Of a stretch of DNA of 64,000 bases, positions 11,394 to 24,100 are shown piece after piece. The stretch's first letter is position 1, and each line of letters begins with the position of its first letter. A program made the position numbers and the translations under genes. Source of the DNA: Penelope pileata (lineage: Eukaryota > Chordata > Aves > Galliformes > Cracidae); contig WBMW01003918.1 in assembly GCA_013396635.1 (NCBI GenBank), positions 1 through 64,000 of the forward strand, read 5' to 3'. The notes under the pieces are model-generated. The model was not told where the DNA came from. It worked only from the letters and a program-made list of their open reading frames with translations, and made no database searches.

Positions 11394-14300
11394 GGCTAGG
11401 TGGAGAATTAACGCTGGCGTTGGTTTGAGACGTGCTTTATGGCTCGTAGAAACCTTGGGTCGCTCGGTGACGTGCAGAGCGTTTTGTGACTTAGCGTTTG
11501 GCATTCTCGGAGCTGCTGGCATCCAACATCCCGGGAGGGCAGTGGGTTTGCACAGCAAAGGCTTCAAGGACATCTCGGCTGCGATCTTGGCCAAGCATGG
11601 AGCACGCAGCAGCAGCACGTGCTGGGCTCCTGCCAGGGCACCGCGACTCCGACCTCACCGCGTCGTTGACCTGGCTGCTGTGTACAGAGGTTGGAGAAAT
11701 CAAGGCAAGCAATGATTGTAACCACTAATAGGTGAATACTCGTTGCCTGGATGCAGTTTTAATGAGGAAAATCAGACCTGGGAGCTTCCCAACTGGAAGA
11801 GGAGTGGGGATGGGGGTTGCGTTGGACACCAGCTCCCTGCTCTGCGTGGGCTGTGTGCTTGGAGCAGCAGCTTGGCTGGCTGAGCATGGAGACATCAACC
11901 CTGCTTCCTTCCAGCACTGACCTCTCCTTACCTCCTCAAACAGAGTTATTCTGCCAAAGGAGCACTTGGCTGGTAACACGGCCATCCTCTAAGCCTTGAG
12001 TGGAAGATAAGGAGATCTTCAGTATTCCGGTCAATCCCTGAGGAAAATGAGTTGGTGTTGGTTGCTGGGAAGAGGAGAAGCTGTCAGGTCGTTTTGTTGA
12101 CTTTTAGGGGTTGCCAGGGGATTGCTGGAGTGCATTTAATATGGACACACAGAGCCAGCTGGGTAGCTTGGGGGATGCAGAAAAGCAGCTCTGCTAGGGG
12201 TAGGGGGGAATGGGAATGGAGAGTGGGAAGCTTTAGGCAGAGATCAGAGCAGATCAGTCGCAGTGTGGTCGTTGGAACTTTGGGTAAAGGCCAGGTCTGG
12301 TTAGAGGGGGAAGCTGACCTTCAGACAGAAGTTTTTAAAAGATGTTGCAGAGAAAATGAGGAAAGAAATACAAGCTTGGCTGGATCAAGTGTTATTTGGA
12401 AAGGAGTTACGTGACACGCTTGTGTCATAGGGGAATGATGAGCTGCTTTCCAGACCAGCAGTGATGGGAGGTTGTTAGCCGTCTAGCAAGAACACTCAAA
12501 TCAGCAGTTGTAGGTAATTTGCACCCAGGAATCCTAAAATAATCAGCCAAAGAGATTGTTAGCCTGCTGCGTTTTGATTGAAATCTTTTCTGACTCCTGG
12601 ATAAGTTCCAAAGGGCTGGAGGAGCGCTCATAGAACACCACTGCTTAGAAGTGAAGGCAGGAGGGGTGGGCTGGGTGAAGCTGGTGTGCTGTCAGGGTGG
12701 AGCAGAACAGTGGGGAGAGTGAACAGCAAGGCATTTAACCAGGAGGGAGGAAAGGGAGTGTCATTTTTGTCATGGAAATGTGATTTAGTGGAGGGTTAGT
12801 GTTGCACAACAGGCAGCTTAAAAAGATTCCAGCTCTGAACCGGGTAACCGATAGCTCAGCAGCTGTCGGCGGAGAGATGTCACCTGGCAGAAGCGTTCAT
12901 TGTGGGACCTGTGGCTTTGTGTACCCATTATTTCCATTATTCATCTGGAAACGAGTAAATTCTCTGCTTTGTGATAGGTGACTCCAAGCCTGAAGGCTGG
13001 AAGGGTCCGCGTTGCGATCGTCGCCCGTTCATCGCTCCGTCCACCTGCATGGGGAGCCCCATCGGGTGGGTTCATCTGGAAGGCCAAGAAGAATGCTGGG
13101 AGGAGTGGTTCCCTCTCTGTCTGGGAATTTTAAGCTATCTTAGAATGGGGTGAGGCTGGGAGGGGACGTGCTGTGTCAGAAAGATTTGGGGAGTGCTCTC
13201 CATCACCGCGTGTTCTCGCCCTTTGGGGGTGTTGGGTACGGTGGGGAAGCGACTGAGGGAGCACCCAGCCCTGGGAGCAGAGCTTAACCTTGCCCAGGTG
13301 TTTGTGAAGCTGCTGGAGGAAGGAGTGGCTGCTCCATCTGATGTCTTCGGGACGAGGAGGGACGGCTGGCTGAGACTCCCCACATCAGAAGGACTTCACA
13401 AGCCAGGCTAGGCGACTTGAACGTCCCTTTTGGCCTTCCATCTTTGAAGGCAATGCAAAGCGAGTTGCTTCCCTTGTTATTACGGAGGAAGGAACCAAAT
13501 CGCTGCGAGACACCAGGAAGGAAAAAGTCATGATAACGTGCTGAAGCTCAGGGGAAAGTTGAATATTCCTCCAAACGTTGTCTCGTTGCCCGGAGCAGAT
13601 GCTTCTTGCAGATAGCTGAGACGGGAGGGTTGGCTTCACTGGAGGGAAGATGAGTTTTGTTGTTTCATGTGCCAGGTCCGGCTGCACGCCGGGAGACGAG
13701 ACGGTGGGAGTGCCTCCTACAGCCCCATTCTTTGCTGCTTATCAGGGCTCTGCGATGGGTGCTCTGCAAAGCCCAGGAAGTGGCAGAATACAAGATGTGC
13801 CTCGTGCAATGCCCGGCTGTGCTCACAGAGTGCTTTTAATGAGTTGTCCCTGCCCAGCTTGACTTCATATTGAATTACCAAATGCGTTCTTCTTTCTGCC
13901 CGCCGCTGGCAATGGGGAAAGCAAAGCAATGCTCGTTGACCAAACAGCATGGCTCGTGTTCTGCAGGCTCAGCCTTGCAGCCGTCCTGTCATTCCCACGC
14001 GTTCTGCGGAGAGCGTGGGCTGGGAGCTCGCCCCTGTCAAGCTGGCTCCAGGCCTTGCAGGTGTGAGGAGGCAGCTGACACCCTGCTTTGAACAGCCAGA
14101 TGCAAATCTTGCTGGATTGACGCCTCGATCGGGCGGGGGGTGCGATGCCTTTCATCTCAGAGCTCTTGGCCAAGAGTGGGAATGAGGCGAGCAGAAGGCT
14201 CCAGGTTGGTAGCTACGAGGCAGGGGCTGCCGGCTGCGATGTCTGCGGATTAAATAGCTTGGAGACTGCCAGCGAGCAAGCTTTGTAGTGCTGGGGGTTT

Positions 14301-16084
14301 GCCTTCTGAGTGTCTCCTTGCAGGGACTGAAGGATGGGAGTGACTTGGTTTGCAGGCAGTTGGCAGACAGGCTCGGGCTGTGGCTGTGTCTCCAGGCTTA
14401 GGGGTTGCAGCTGGTAGCAGGCAGCTCCTCTTAAAGGAGGAATCGGTGGGGTGAGAGTGAAACAGCAGAGGGGTTGTTTTTGGCTTCCCTTGGTGGCATT
14501 AAGGCTCTAAATAGGAGAAAGTAGAAGTGAAAAGTGGTGAGAGTTGAATTGCTGCACACCTGTGGGAAGCGACCGCCAACAAGCAAAGGGAAATGTGTTG
14601 AAAGGCGTGAAGCAAGAGCTGGTGATGGGGCTGGGTGCTGTCTGGGGAGGAATGCTTCCTTTCTGGGCTGAAGAAATGAAAATTGTGACACAGCTGTTGG
14701 CCAGAAATGCTTGAAAAAGATGACAGAGGGGCAGATCTTACGACCAACACTGAGCAAAGCAGAGAACCCCAAAGACGTTGCCAAGTCTTGTTGAGAGATC
14801 AGATAGATCCATGAAGGGCAGAGAAGGAAGAAGAGAGCTGGGGCAGCGGCGGAGCACGGAGCTGTAAGATCAGATGCAGGTGTGAGAGCCTGGGCCCATC
14901 AATAAATGATCGTGGTAACGAGATCCTCACCCTGAGCTCCCTGCTCCTTGCAGCAGTGGCTTTGTCATCCACTTCTGGACTGTGCAGGACACCCAGGGAA
15001 TATTTCCTTGTTAATTTGTAGCTCTGATGAACGCGGCCTGAGCTGTCTGTGCTGGAGCAGATGGGCAGGCACAGCCCCTTCTGCAGGCGGTGCCGTGCCC
15101 TCTTGCCCTGCCCCTGGGGACAATCACACGAAGCATTTCAGGTTCACACCCCAGGGATTTCAGGCAGCTCTTCCCTTCAGGATTTGGCTCTGTTATTTCA
15201 GGAAGTTTTTTATTGCTAACCAAAGGTACAGGCACGGTCGAGCAACGGGGTGCCCTGAACCAGTCCGTCCTTTTTTGTGTCCTGCTGCCTTTGTGCAGCC
15301 TGTAAGGCTGCAGAAACTTCATTGCATCTTTGTCAGAGTTTGGCTTGCTTGTACACCCAGCTCTGCAGAGGCTTTCAGGAGAGGAACCATGGAAAGCAGA
15401 GGAGGGATCTTCTCTGCGTGCTCCAGCATAAAGGCACTGAGGATTGCTTTGCATCAGCTGCAGCCTCACAGCCCGGATTTGTACGTGTATTTAGGAACTC
15501 GTGACAGCTCTCTGCACCCAGCGCTGGGTGTAGGTCTCCGTTATCACTCTGCTTGTTCTCAGCTTGCGTGAGCTTGAAGGCAGCCCAGGAAGTCCTGGTG
15601 GTGAGCTGTGTGCAGGGGCTGAGCGTGGCTGGAGGCATCAAGTTCTTTGTTGGCAATTGGAAGGGGAGCACCCATCCAGCCCAGCTGCACCCATCCATTT
15701 GGGTGGCCCTGGGGACAAAGAGCCTTTTCACAGAGGTTGGGGGTTCATGGCCCCTTTGCCACATTGCTGCTTCCTCCCCGTGGCTTAGCGCTGGGTTTCG
15801 TCACCGTGCTGTGAAACTGAAATCTCGCTCCTAGCTGCTCTGCAAACGGGGAGGCAGCGTTAATTTCTCGTGCTGGGAGGAGCTCTGAGTTCACACAGTC
15901 AGTTCAGACCTCGTTTGTGTTCTGCTTTCACGGCGGATCTGTCTGATGGAGCCTGGTTAGCAGCAGGGGATGGCAGGGAGTGTAACTCAGAGGGCAGTTG
16001 CGGTGGGGATGAGCGCGCTGGAGACGGCTCCGTTGCCTGGCGATGTCTCATTGCCTTGAACCGTGCTGCAGTCCTGGTGATCAC

Positions 16085-16640
16085 CCTGGTGCTGACCCAA
16101 AGCTGGGAGGAGTGGCTCACACACCAGGAGACTGTTAGGGGCCGAGCTGCTGGGAAGGAGCTCTGCAGAGAACGATCTGGGTGTGCTGGTTGGCCAATGG
16201 TTGACCAGCAGTTGGCCAATGGTTGACCAATGGTTGACCAATGGTTGACCAATGGTTGACCAATGGTTGGCCATGAGCCAGCAGTGTGCCCTGGTGGCCA
16301 GGAAGGCCCGTGGCACCCTGGGGGTCACTGCACAGGGGGGGCTGCAGGGCAGGGAGGTTCTCCTCCCNACCAAGCTCTTTTTGGTGGTTCCCAGTGAGAG
16401 GACAAAGGGCAACGGGCACAAACTGGAACGTGGAAAGTTCCATATGAACGTGAGGAAACCTTCTTGACTTTGAGGGTGGCAGAACCTTGGAACAGGCTGC
16501 CCAGAGAGGTGGGGGGGTCTCCTTCTCTGGAGACTTTCAAAGCCCACCTGGGTACTGTCCTGGGCACCCCGCTGTAGGGAACTGCTTTGGAGGGGGGTTG
16601 GGCAGGAGGATCTCCTCCAGTCATTTTTTTAGGATGGTTC
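16085..16640 (+). mobile_element. CR1 LINE fragment with internal 11-bp tandem array
   Basis: Contains in order the CR1 segments gagctgctgggaaggagctc, catgagccagcagtgtgccc, gtgagaggacaaagggcaac, gaacaggctgcccagagagg and aactgctttggaggggggtt. These cover the 3' end of the reverse-transcriptase ORF and the 3' UTR in sense orientation. The 5' boundary is approximate. A single N at 16368 sits inside it, and a tandem array of 11-mers interrupts it at 16188-16275. Not intact. Confidence 0.85.
16188..16275. repeat. 11-bp tandem array (8 units) inside CR1
   Basis: Eight contiguous units of ggttgaccaat or close variants; units 4-7 are identical. The array lies directly before the catgagccagcag block of the CR1. 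Confidence 0.95.
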
Positions 16641-18043
16641 CCCATCACCACCGTTCCGGAAGCTACCTGGAGCTGGGGATTTTGGGCAGGCTCTGGAAGA
16701 GGAGTGCCAGGATTTCAATACCAAATTATTTTGGCATATGGGGAAAAGGAAGATGGGCAGTGCTGCTGGCCGTGCAGGATTGTGGTGGGAGGAACAGCCA
16801 CTGCTTGGGGTGGATGTTGTTGCCAGATCTCTCTGTAGTATTTCAGAACGTGCTTGTAACCCTCAGATAAAATGCTAGCAGGAATGAGGAGGATGTAGGC
16901 TGAATGTGTGCGTACAGAGTGTGACGAGATGAAAAGGATGAGAAAGTGAAAGGAGGCTCTTCCCACCCCTTGCAGGAGCAGCAAGGGGGGCTGCCTGGAT
17001 GCGGCACAGCGCGGGTTCAGAGCAGGGAGCTGCAGCTTTCCTCCAGCTGAACTCCTCCTGCGACCAGCAGCGGCTGTGCAAGCACTGGGAGGTCACCGTG
17101 GGCTTCAAGAAACCAAAGGAAGTGTTGGTTTTAGGAACGAGCTTTTCTGTTTAGAAAGACAAGACTGTTCTGCTTGTGCTTTGCTCGGGAGCTGAACCCG
17201 AACGTCTCTGTTCATTGGGGAGCCTGGGCCACCACCAAGCTGTTTCTGGCTCCTCTCCCTGGTTGTCGTCTGCTTTTTCACCCAGCTTGCAGAATAGAAT
17301 CTTAAAGCTTGTGTATTGCCTCCCCTGTAGCAGCGTGTGTACACAAAGTGCACTTTGTTCAGCAGTTGGATGGAGGTGGTTAATCGGCGTGAGACCAAAC
17401 AAAACCTTTTCCAGCTCGGTGTTGTTAATGCTGGGTAATAAATAGAGCTGGTAACTTGACTAGCGAGCTGCTGCTGGTGTCTGGGCAGTGCAAAACGAGC
17501 CTCTTTGCTGTGCTGCTGGGGAAAAATCTGATCATGGTACTGCACGGAGCTTCTGGGGCTGGAATTAGAGCCTCAGCGGTGCTGATGGCTCTTGGATTCC
17601 TGCCCCGTTGTTTTCAGATGCCCTCAGTGGTTCCTGAGGTTGCTGCTGGGTGTCCCCATCGCTCTGCTCTGCCCTTTATCCTGAGGTTGGAGCGTGGATG
17701 AGGTTCCTGAGCTCTCCTTGATGGCAGCCTGCTCTCTGCTCTCTGAATTGGTGCAGCTGCTCAGGACTAAGGGGGATATCAAAGCTCAGTGGTATGGTTG
17801 CCTCCAAGGGAAAGATGTAATTTTCATTGCCAGTTCTAACGTTTATTTCTCGTGCTATCTGGACAAGCAAAAGGAGAAAAAGGCAAGCAGGCTTAATTTC
17901 AAGGTGTCCTAATTGAGCAGTAATTTCGGGCTGTGTGCTGCTTGCTGCCCTGTGCCCTGGGGAGGGTTCCTGTGCCGGGCTCCTCTTTGCTCCGTGGCAT
18001 TTCCAGGGGCTGAGGCTGACAGATCAACTTCTCATCCTTCCAG

Positions 18044-18114
18044 GGTAAGAGCAGTGGTGAACCTGAGCCCAAGCAGTTCAAAGAAGATGAAGAGGAGGAG
18101 ACCGTCAAGCACAG
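18044..18114 (+). CDS. CCDC12: CCDC12 coding exon 2
   Basis: This 71-nt exon is entered in phase 0 and leaves two bases of an Arg codon. It encodes GKSSGEPEPKQFK followed by an acidic run and TVKHR. The acceptor is a pyrimidine tract ending in ccttccag, and the donor is acag/gtaatt. The exon's own first bases, GGTAAGAG, look like a 5' splice site. An alternative acceptor a few bases downstream cannot be excluded, but 18044 has the best tract and keeps frame with exon 3. Confidence 0.88.
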
Positions 18115-21100
18115 GTAATTATTTATTTATTCTGACTGCTCCCTCGTGTGTGCGTTGTTCAGGCACTGCCCTCTTGTTTGCCAGTTAGGATTTTCCTTGG
18201 CTTCAGACATGCAGGTTTTTTTGTTTGTTTTGGTGTGAATAACTTCCTGCAAACGATCTGAAGTGGGGGAATGGAGAGGAGAACCCCGTGGCTGGTTTGC
18301 AGCGGGTCTGGGGGTGGAAGGGAATGGGGATGCCCTCAGAGCCACCAGGAGCACTTCAGCCTCCCTGGACCAGTGCTCCCAGTGGGGCCTCCCCAGGGCA
18401 GAGCAGAGGGGAGGAGCACCTCCCTCACCCTGCAGCCACACTGCAATGAACCCCAGAGTCCTGTTGGCCTTCTTGGCCACGAAGAAACGCTCCTGGTTCA
18501 TGGCCAACTCTCGGTCAACCGTTGGCCAACTCTTGGTCAACCAGGACCCCCAGGTCCTTCTCTGCAGAGCTCCTTCCCAGCAGCTCAGCCCCCAGCCTGT
18601 GTTGGTGTATGAGGTTATCCCTCCCAGGTGTAGGACCCTGCTCTTGTCCTTGCTGAACCTCACCAGGTTCCTTTCCACTCAGCTCTCAGCCTGCCCAGGT
18701 CCCGCTGCTCGGCAGCACGGCCGCATCGCTGCATCTCTGTCGTGTACACGTGCCTGGTTTCAGAAGTGCAGTTTTTTCCACCAACAGAGACCTGAGGGCT
18801 CTGCGCTGTGCACGTGGCTGTTTCACTGTGGCCCACCGCTGTTCCTTCTTGTCACTGGAAAATGTGAGCACGAAGCTAACCCAGGCAGGGTGCTGCTCCT
18901 GTCGGGACCAGCTGACTCTGCAGGCGGTTTCCTGCTGCTGTGAACGCTGCCAGCTCTGCTCTGGGGACAACAGGGGGTGAGGTTTGCTTTGAGCTTTCGG
19001 GACAGGAGGTTTTCTCACAGTGATGCACACAGCCTCTGCTGTGGGAGGAAGTGGAGCAGAGCCTGTGCAATCCTTTTTATTTGGGTTCTGCTGCTTCTGG
19101 GGATAACTCCCAGCAGGAGCTTCAAGCCTTCCTGGAGCTGCCAGCATCAGTTTGGGGCTGGGAGAGGTTCTCAGGACGGAGGCTGACGGTGTCCTAGGGC
19201 TTTGTGCTGGAAGAGCACGAGGTCTGTAGCTGAAAGAGGAGTTCAAGATCTTGGAAATGATGATGAATAATGGATCAACAGCTCTTGCTTTCCAGCCCTG
19301 CCACTCGATACGCGTGGCCCTCTGGTGAGCAGCACCAAGCTGGCAGCGACGCCTGCACCCAAGCTGGGGGTGGGAATTGCTCACCTACATCCCTGAAATA
19401 ACCCTTTTATTTTTATTTTTTTCCCTATTTGGACTGACTTTTAGTTTGGGGATCGCTTCTTTTTAACCCCCGCTGAGCAGCCTGAAGCGCATCTCGGAGG
19501 TGATGCAGTTTCACCCCAAGTCTGCTGCCAAGTCGGGAGGTTGCTTTCTCCAACGAGCCCCTGTTGGTGGGCTCTGCTCCTGCAGCACGTTCAGCAAAGC
19601 CTCCTTCTGCCCCTGAGGCTTCAGCGGGGTCACAGAGATGAAGGTGATGGGGTAGGACCCCCTGCTTCCAGTCCACAGCGGATATAGCGATGCACAAAGC
19701 TGCCTGCAGATGTGGGCACTGAAATACGTGGGAAGAACGCTGGGAGGGAGGGAGGGAGGGAGGCAGCTTTTGGGGCAAAAATTTCCCTTTCCAGATCGAA
19801 TTCCCTGCAGGAGCCTGCAGCTCTCGATCCAACGGCTGTGTGTTCTGTCAGGATCCAAAGGTCACTTTGCAAGGCAAATGGGAGCGAGATCTGCTCTGCA
19901 GGAAATGTTTGGGTCACAGATTTGCCTGAGACAGTTCTCAGCTTTTCAGCCCAGCCCCAGCCCGTGCAGGGGTTTGTTGCTTTCTGCCCTGCTCGTCGAA
20001 TGCTCTTCTTTCTGTCTCCGAAATCAGATGTGTGTTTTTAACAAGAATGCCAGCGGGCTGCTCACTTGATTGCATCTTAGATTTTCATTTCCCGGTAGCG
20101 GAGCTGAACTAAACCCAACCCTTTGAAAAAGGGAACTGCTCTGCACCGAGGCCTTCGGTGCTGGTGCTGAAGGTAAGCTGAGAAAATGGGACAAAGGAGG
20201 GCTCCTGACATCTGCATTCAGTGCTGCTTTCACCCAGGTGAGCTCACAGAATCACAGAATTCAAGCTGGAAGGGGCCTTTAAGGCCATCTGATCCAAATT
20301 CCTGCAGTGAGCAGGGAACACCACTGGAATCTCCTGCTTCCTCCTCCCATCCTCCACCTGAGCCCACATCGGGGTCAGGGCTTCGCACCCTAGCCCTGCA
20401 GACAGAACAGAATATTTTCTGGCTGCTGACACCATTTTTAGCAGCTTCCTGTTTTTTTTCTGACCTGCTCAGAGCTCCCCGCCCTGACTCGGTGTTTTTG
20501 TTCCTTGTTTTTTATCTCACGCTGCGAGATACGGCCGCAGGAACAAGTGCTGACGAGGCCCTCCGTGAACAATTCAATCCACTTTGCAGCAATTCCAGCT
20601 CTGGATATCTCTGATCTCCTCCCAGGGGAGCTCGTAGCTCTCATTGCTAAGAGCTCGGGTTGTTTTTTTTCACTACTTTTGCTTAACCCGCTGACCAGGA
20701 AACGCCTCCCGCTGCGGAGCGGTTGTGCTGCTGCAGGGTGGGGGTGGACTTCAACCCTCCCTTCAGTTCCTGCAGGGAAGGAGAGCTGCTGTGCTCAGGA
20801 TCCCACAGCAGCAGCTGCTGGGGAACGGCCCTGAGCAAGCACAGGGCGCTGAGCTTTGGAGCTGTGTGAGCAAACCGCAGGGATGTTAAAAATGTTGATG
20901 AATACCCAAGGTAGGGCTTGGAGAGGGAAGGGAGGTCCCCCAAATCTTCACCTTAACTACAAATGAAGCTTCACTGAGCTGCTGTTAATCAGCTGCTGAT
21001 GTCCCAGCACTTGGTCACCCCTTAACATTGCAGCTCTGCCCTGAGCCACTTGCAGGGATGAATTTCTGGCAGGATCTGGAGGCAGGGGCTGGGAAATGTG

Positions 21101-24100
21101 CTCTCTCACTTTGCATGGGAAGAATGTCGTGGGGTAGGTCTGAAGCACTTCTTATTTTTAATTCTTTTAAATTATTTTTCGATCTCTGCACAAAAAAAGG
21201 CAGTAGCATGGATAACTGCCCTGCAGAAGAGCTTCTATGCGTCCTGCAGTGTGGAAAGATGAAAAAGTAATAATCAAATATGGGAGAAAACGGTGCTTTT
21301 GTGTAGGCTGAGCATGATGTGTGTCATGATGTTGTGTTCTTGATGGAAATCCACGTGGACAGCCCACCCTGTGCCTTGGCCCAGTGCAGGGGGTGCATGA
21401 TGAGTTGGGGTCCATCATCCCCACGTGTCTCCCAGGGACCGAGCACATCCCCTGCAGCAGGGAGGGCAGGAGGTGGCCAGGGGCGAGGCTGGAGCCTCCC
21501 ACCTCGTGCTCAGTGCTGGAGGAGGAAGAGCAAAGCAGCAGGGAGTTCCTGCAGCCGGCAGAGCCAAGGGGAAAGCCTGCTCCTTCCTATCCAACCCTTG
21601 GCTGGAAGGTCCCAGCGTCTTCCCAGCTTGTGCTCTGTTTTTTTCAGCAGCCGTTGCTGGGGATGCATCCCTTCTGTAACCAAACCACTGGGTGTTGAAT
21701 TTTGGGTGTGCAGACCTCCCCCTGCCCTGCCTGTCGTCAGGCTGTGAGCACCCCTGAGCTCACCCTGAGCATCTTGCTGTTCCCAGTGCCAGCTCCGTGC
21801 TCTGCAGGGACTGGAGCCAGCGTGGTCGGTGTGAACATGGTTATGGGAGTGCAGAGCTGCAGAGAAGTTGGGCTTGCTGCTGCTTTGGGGCCAACCAGGG
21901 GAATGCCAAGGTTCTGTGCTCATCCAGGAGCTACCAAGATACCTTCAGGACCTTTTTGTAGCTTGAGCTTTGAGGATGGCAGATGGTTCCTCACCTACCA
22001 CCAGCTGGAGAAACCCCAGAAAAAGCGGACAAAGCTCTTGTGCCTGCAGCAGGGTGCACAACGCCCATCACCGAGCTCCTGTGTCCTGCTCTGCTTGAGC
22101 TTGAGCGTAGTTTTTCTCCTGCTGACAGTGACAGAAGCTCCTCGTGGCTGCCTGCAAGATGCTCAGCTGTCTGCTAAAGCAGCGTGGGAGGCCAGGCAGC
22201 CTGGTGGCACCTGCCTGCGTTTCAAGTTGATTCTCTCCCAGTTCTGCAGCTCCTGGAGATACGTCTCTGTCCTGAGAAACCACTGCCACGGCGAGTTTGG
22301 GGGCTCAGACAGCAGCTCTTGGTTTATGGCATTCCTCAAGTGCTGCTGGGGGAGCAGGATGTGCTCTGACACGCTCAGCTTTTCCAGCAGGAGCAGCCCT
22401 CACCCTGCAGAGGGTGGGTGCTGGGGGGGGACACTGCACTCTGCCTCTGCTTGTTGCTTGCTCCCTTTCTGCCCCAGGTGAGGAATGCAGGAACGACGGG
22501 AACAGCGTCACGCTGTTGGTCAAACAGCTCTGGGCCTCGGTGTCCTGCAGAGATGCCTCTGTCCTGCTGCAGGATAGTGAGGAGAGCCTTGGCTGTGCAC
22601 GGTGCATTTGGGACATGGAAGCGGTTTCTTGAAGTTGGAGCAGATGCAGATTGTCTTGCAGAGTGCTCGAGTGGTCACTGTGCACAAAGAGGCAGCCTGG
22701 AGGTGTGTGCACGTTGCTTTTGAGCCGGCCCAGCTGCAGGGAAGCTTCGAGGCAGGCTGCAGCAGGAGGTGTGATGCTCCCAGGTGTCACGAGCAGATGT
22801 CAGAGCTGTCAGCAGGAAAGCAGAGTGCAAAAAACAAAACCCCCAAAGGCTTTGTGAAATGAAATCTGCACCGGGATTGATGTGCAACACGTCTCGCAGT
22901 GCCCCCAGAGGGTGACGGTACTGTAGCATTCCCTTGGCACCCTGGGTGGTCCCTGGGTGGTCCCTGGGTGGTCCCCTGGCACCCTCTGTGTGCTGGGTGA
23001 CCTCACAGGAGGCCAAGACTGAAACCTCTGCTCCATGCCCGGTGCTTGGGACCTGGGGGTGGTAGGAAATAAGAGTAAACTTGATAGTTAAGCTCAGTGC
23101 ACAGTGAATTTTCTTTGTCAAAAAAAGAAAACAAACCATGCAAATGACTTCTGCTGTGTGGTTTGCAATTGGAAATGGAAAAGGGAAGACGTGCTTGGAG
23201 GAGAAGTGTTTGCCACCACCGAGTGCAATATGGAAATCGTTGTCAAGGCTGTTTGGTTTCAAGAAAGTTGTAGTGGCTGTCACAAAAAAACATGGAAAGC
23301 TCTGGAAATGGGTCTGGAGCAGCTTGAGAAGGTCGAAGGGCAGCAAATTCTCAAACCAGATGGTATTTCTCCAGGACTTTGGAAGAAAATAACCCAAATG
23401 TCGGGATTAGGACACTTCCCTAAACTGCTTCCAAAGAATGGAAAGTCTCTTTTGGTCTCTTGTTGGGGATCTGGGTGTGAGGACTGACTTCTTTTTGATC
23501 CTAGGTTGGCTGTAGCAGAGGAAGCATCCTCACAGGTGACAGATCGTCAGCGTGCGAGTGCTTCACCAGCAGACTTAAGAAGTTTTTATCAGTTGAAAAA
23601 CAGCGTTTGCTCCTTGAAGCCCTCGGGGTGGAGGAGTGAAGCAAAAACAACCTCAGAGACAGCTTGGAGCGTCCTGTTTTGCCTCGAGAGAACTCCTTGC
23701 ATTCTGTGCATACCCTGCGTGCTACGCCGCTTCCAACCCTCCTGCTCCAAAGAACAGCTGACAACGTCCTTTCTGCTTCCCCAGGAAGAAACACAGAATC
23801 ACTGAGGCTGGAAAAGACCTCTGAGATTGAATTCAACCATCAACCCATGGCCACTATGCTGAATCACAGAATCATAGAATCAGTAAGGATGGAAAAGACC
23901 TCTAGGGTCACCAAGTCCAACCCCAACCCACCTCCCCCATGCCCACTCACCGTGTGCCCAAGTGCCACGTTGCCATATTTCTTTGACACTTCTGGGGGTG
24001 GTGGCTCCACCGCTTCCCTGGGCAGCCCGTCCCAGTGCCTGGCTGCTCGTTGGAGAACAAATTTCTCCTCATACCCAGCCTGAACCTCCTCTGGTGCAAG

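Larger units (their letters stand above)
1..18043 (+). other. CCDC12: CCDC12 intron 1 (partial; 5' end outside window)
   Basis: No coding exon could be supported here. Open frames are short or overlap each other on both strands without family signatures, and no first exon or CpG island fits a CCDC12 promoter. Content: CR1 fragments (1-352, 2812-3190, 7700-7865, 16085-16640), poly-T and T/G-rich runs (2166-2176, 9181-9218, 11376-11393), a 13-bp triple repeat at 5341-5379, and otherwise unique sequence. Small CpG clusters at about 9095-9130 and 13008-13045 are too short to call islands. The reading as intron assumes exon 1 lies upstream. Confidence 0.6.

Noticed and set aside
15987..16547. Minus-strand frame with repeated NHWSTIGQPL-like peptide
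   Set aside because: The repeat peptide is only the translation of the 11-bp array in an antisense reading of CR1; it is not a repeat protein gene.
21702..22481. Open frame of 259 codons on the + strand in intron 2
   Set aside because: The start has no support, the predicted protein is low in family signatures, both strands are open in this GC-rich part, and it lies inside a CCDC12 intron. No splice-consistent exon was seen.
22800..22860. A-rich stretch considered as the tail of a processed pseudogene
   Set aside because: The A run is short and interrupted, and no upstream gene-like body was found.
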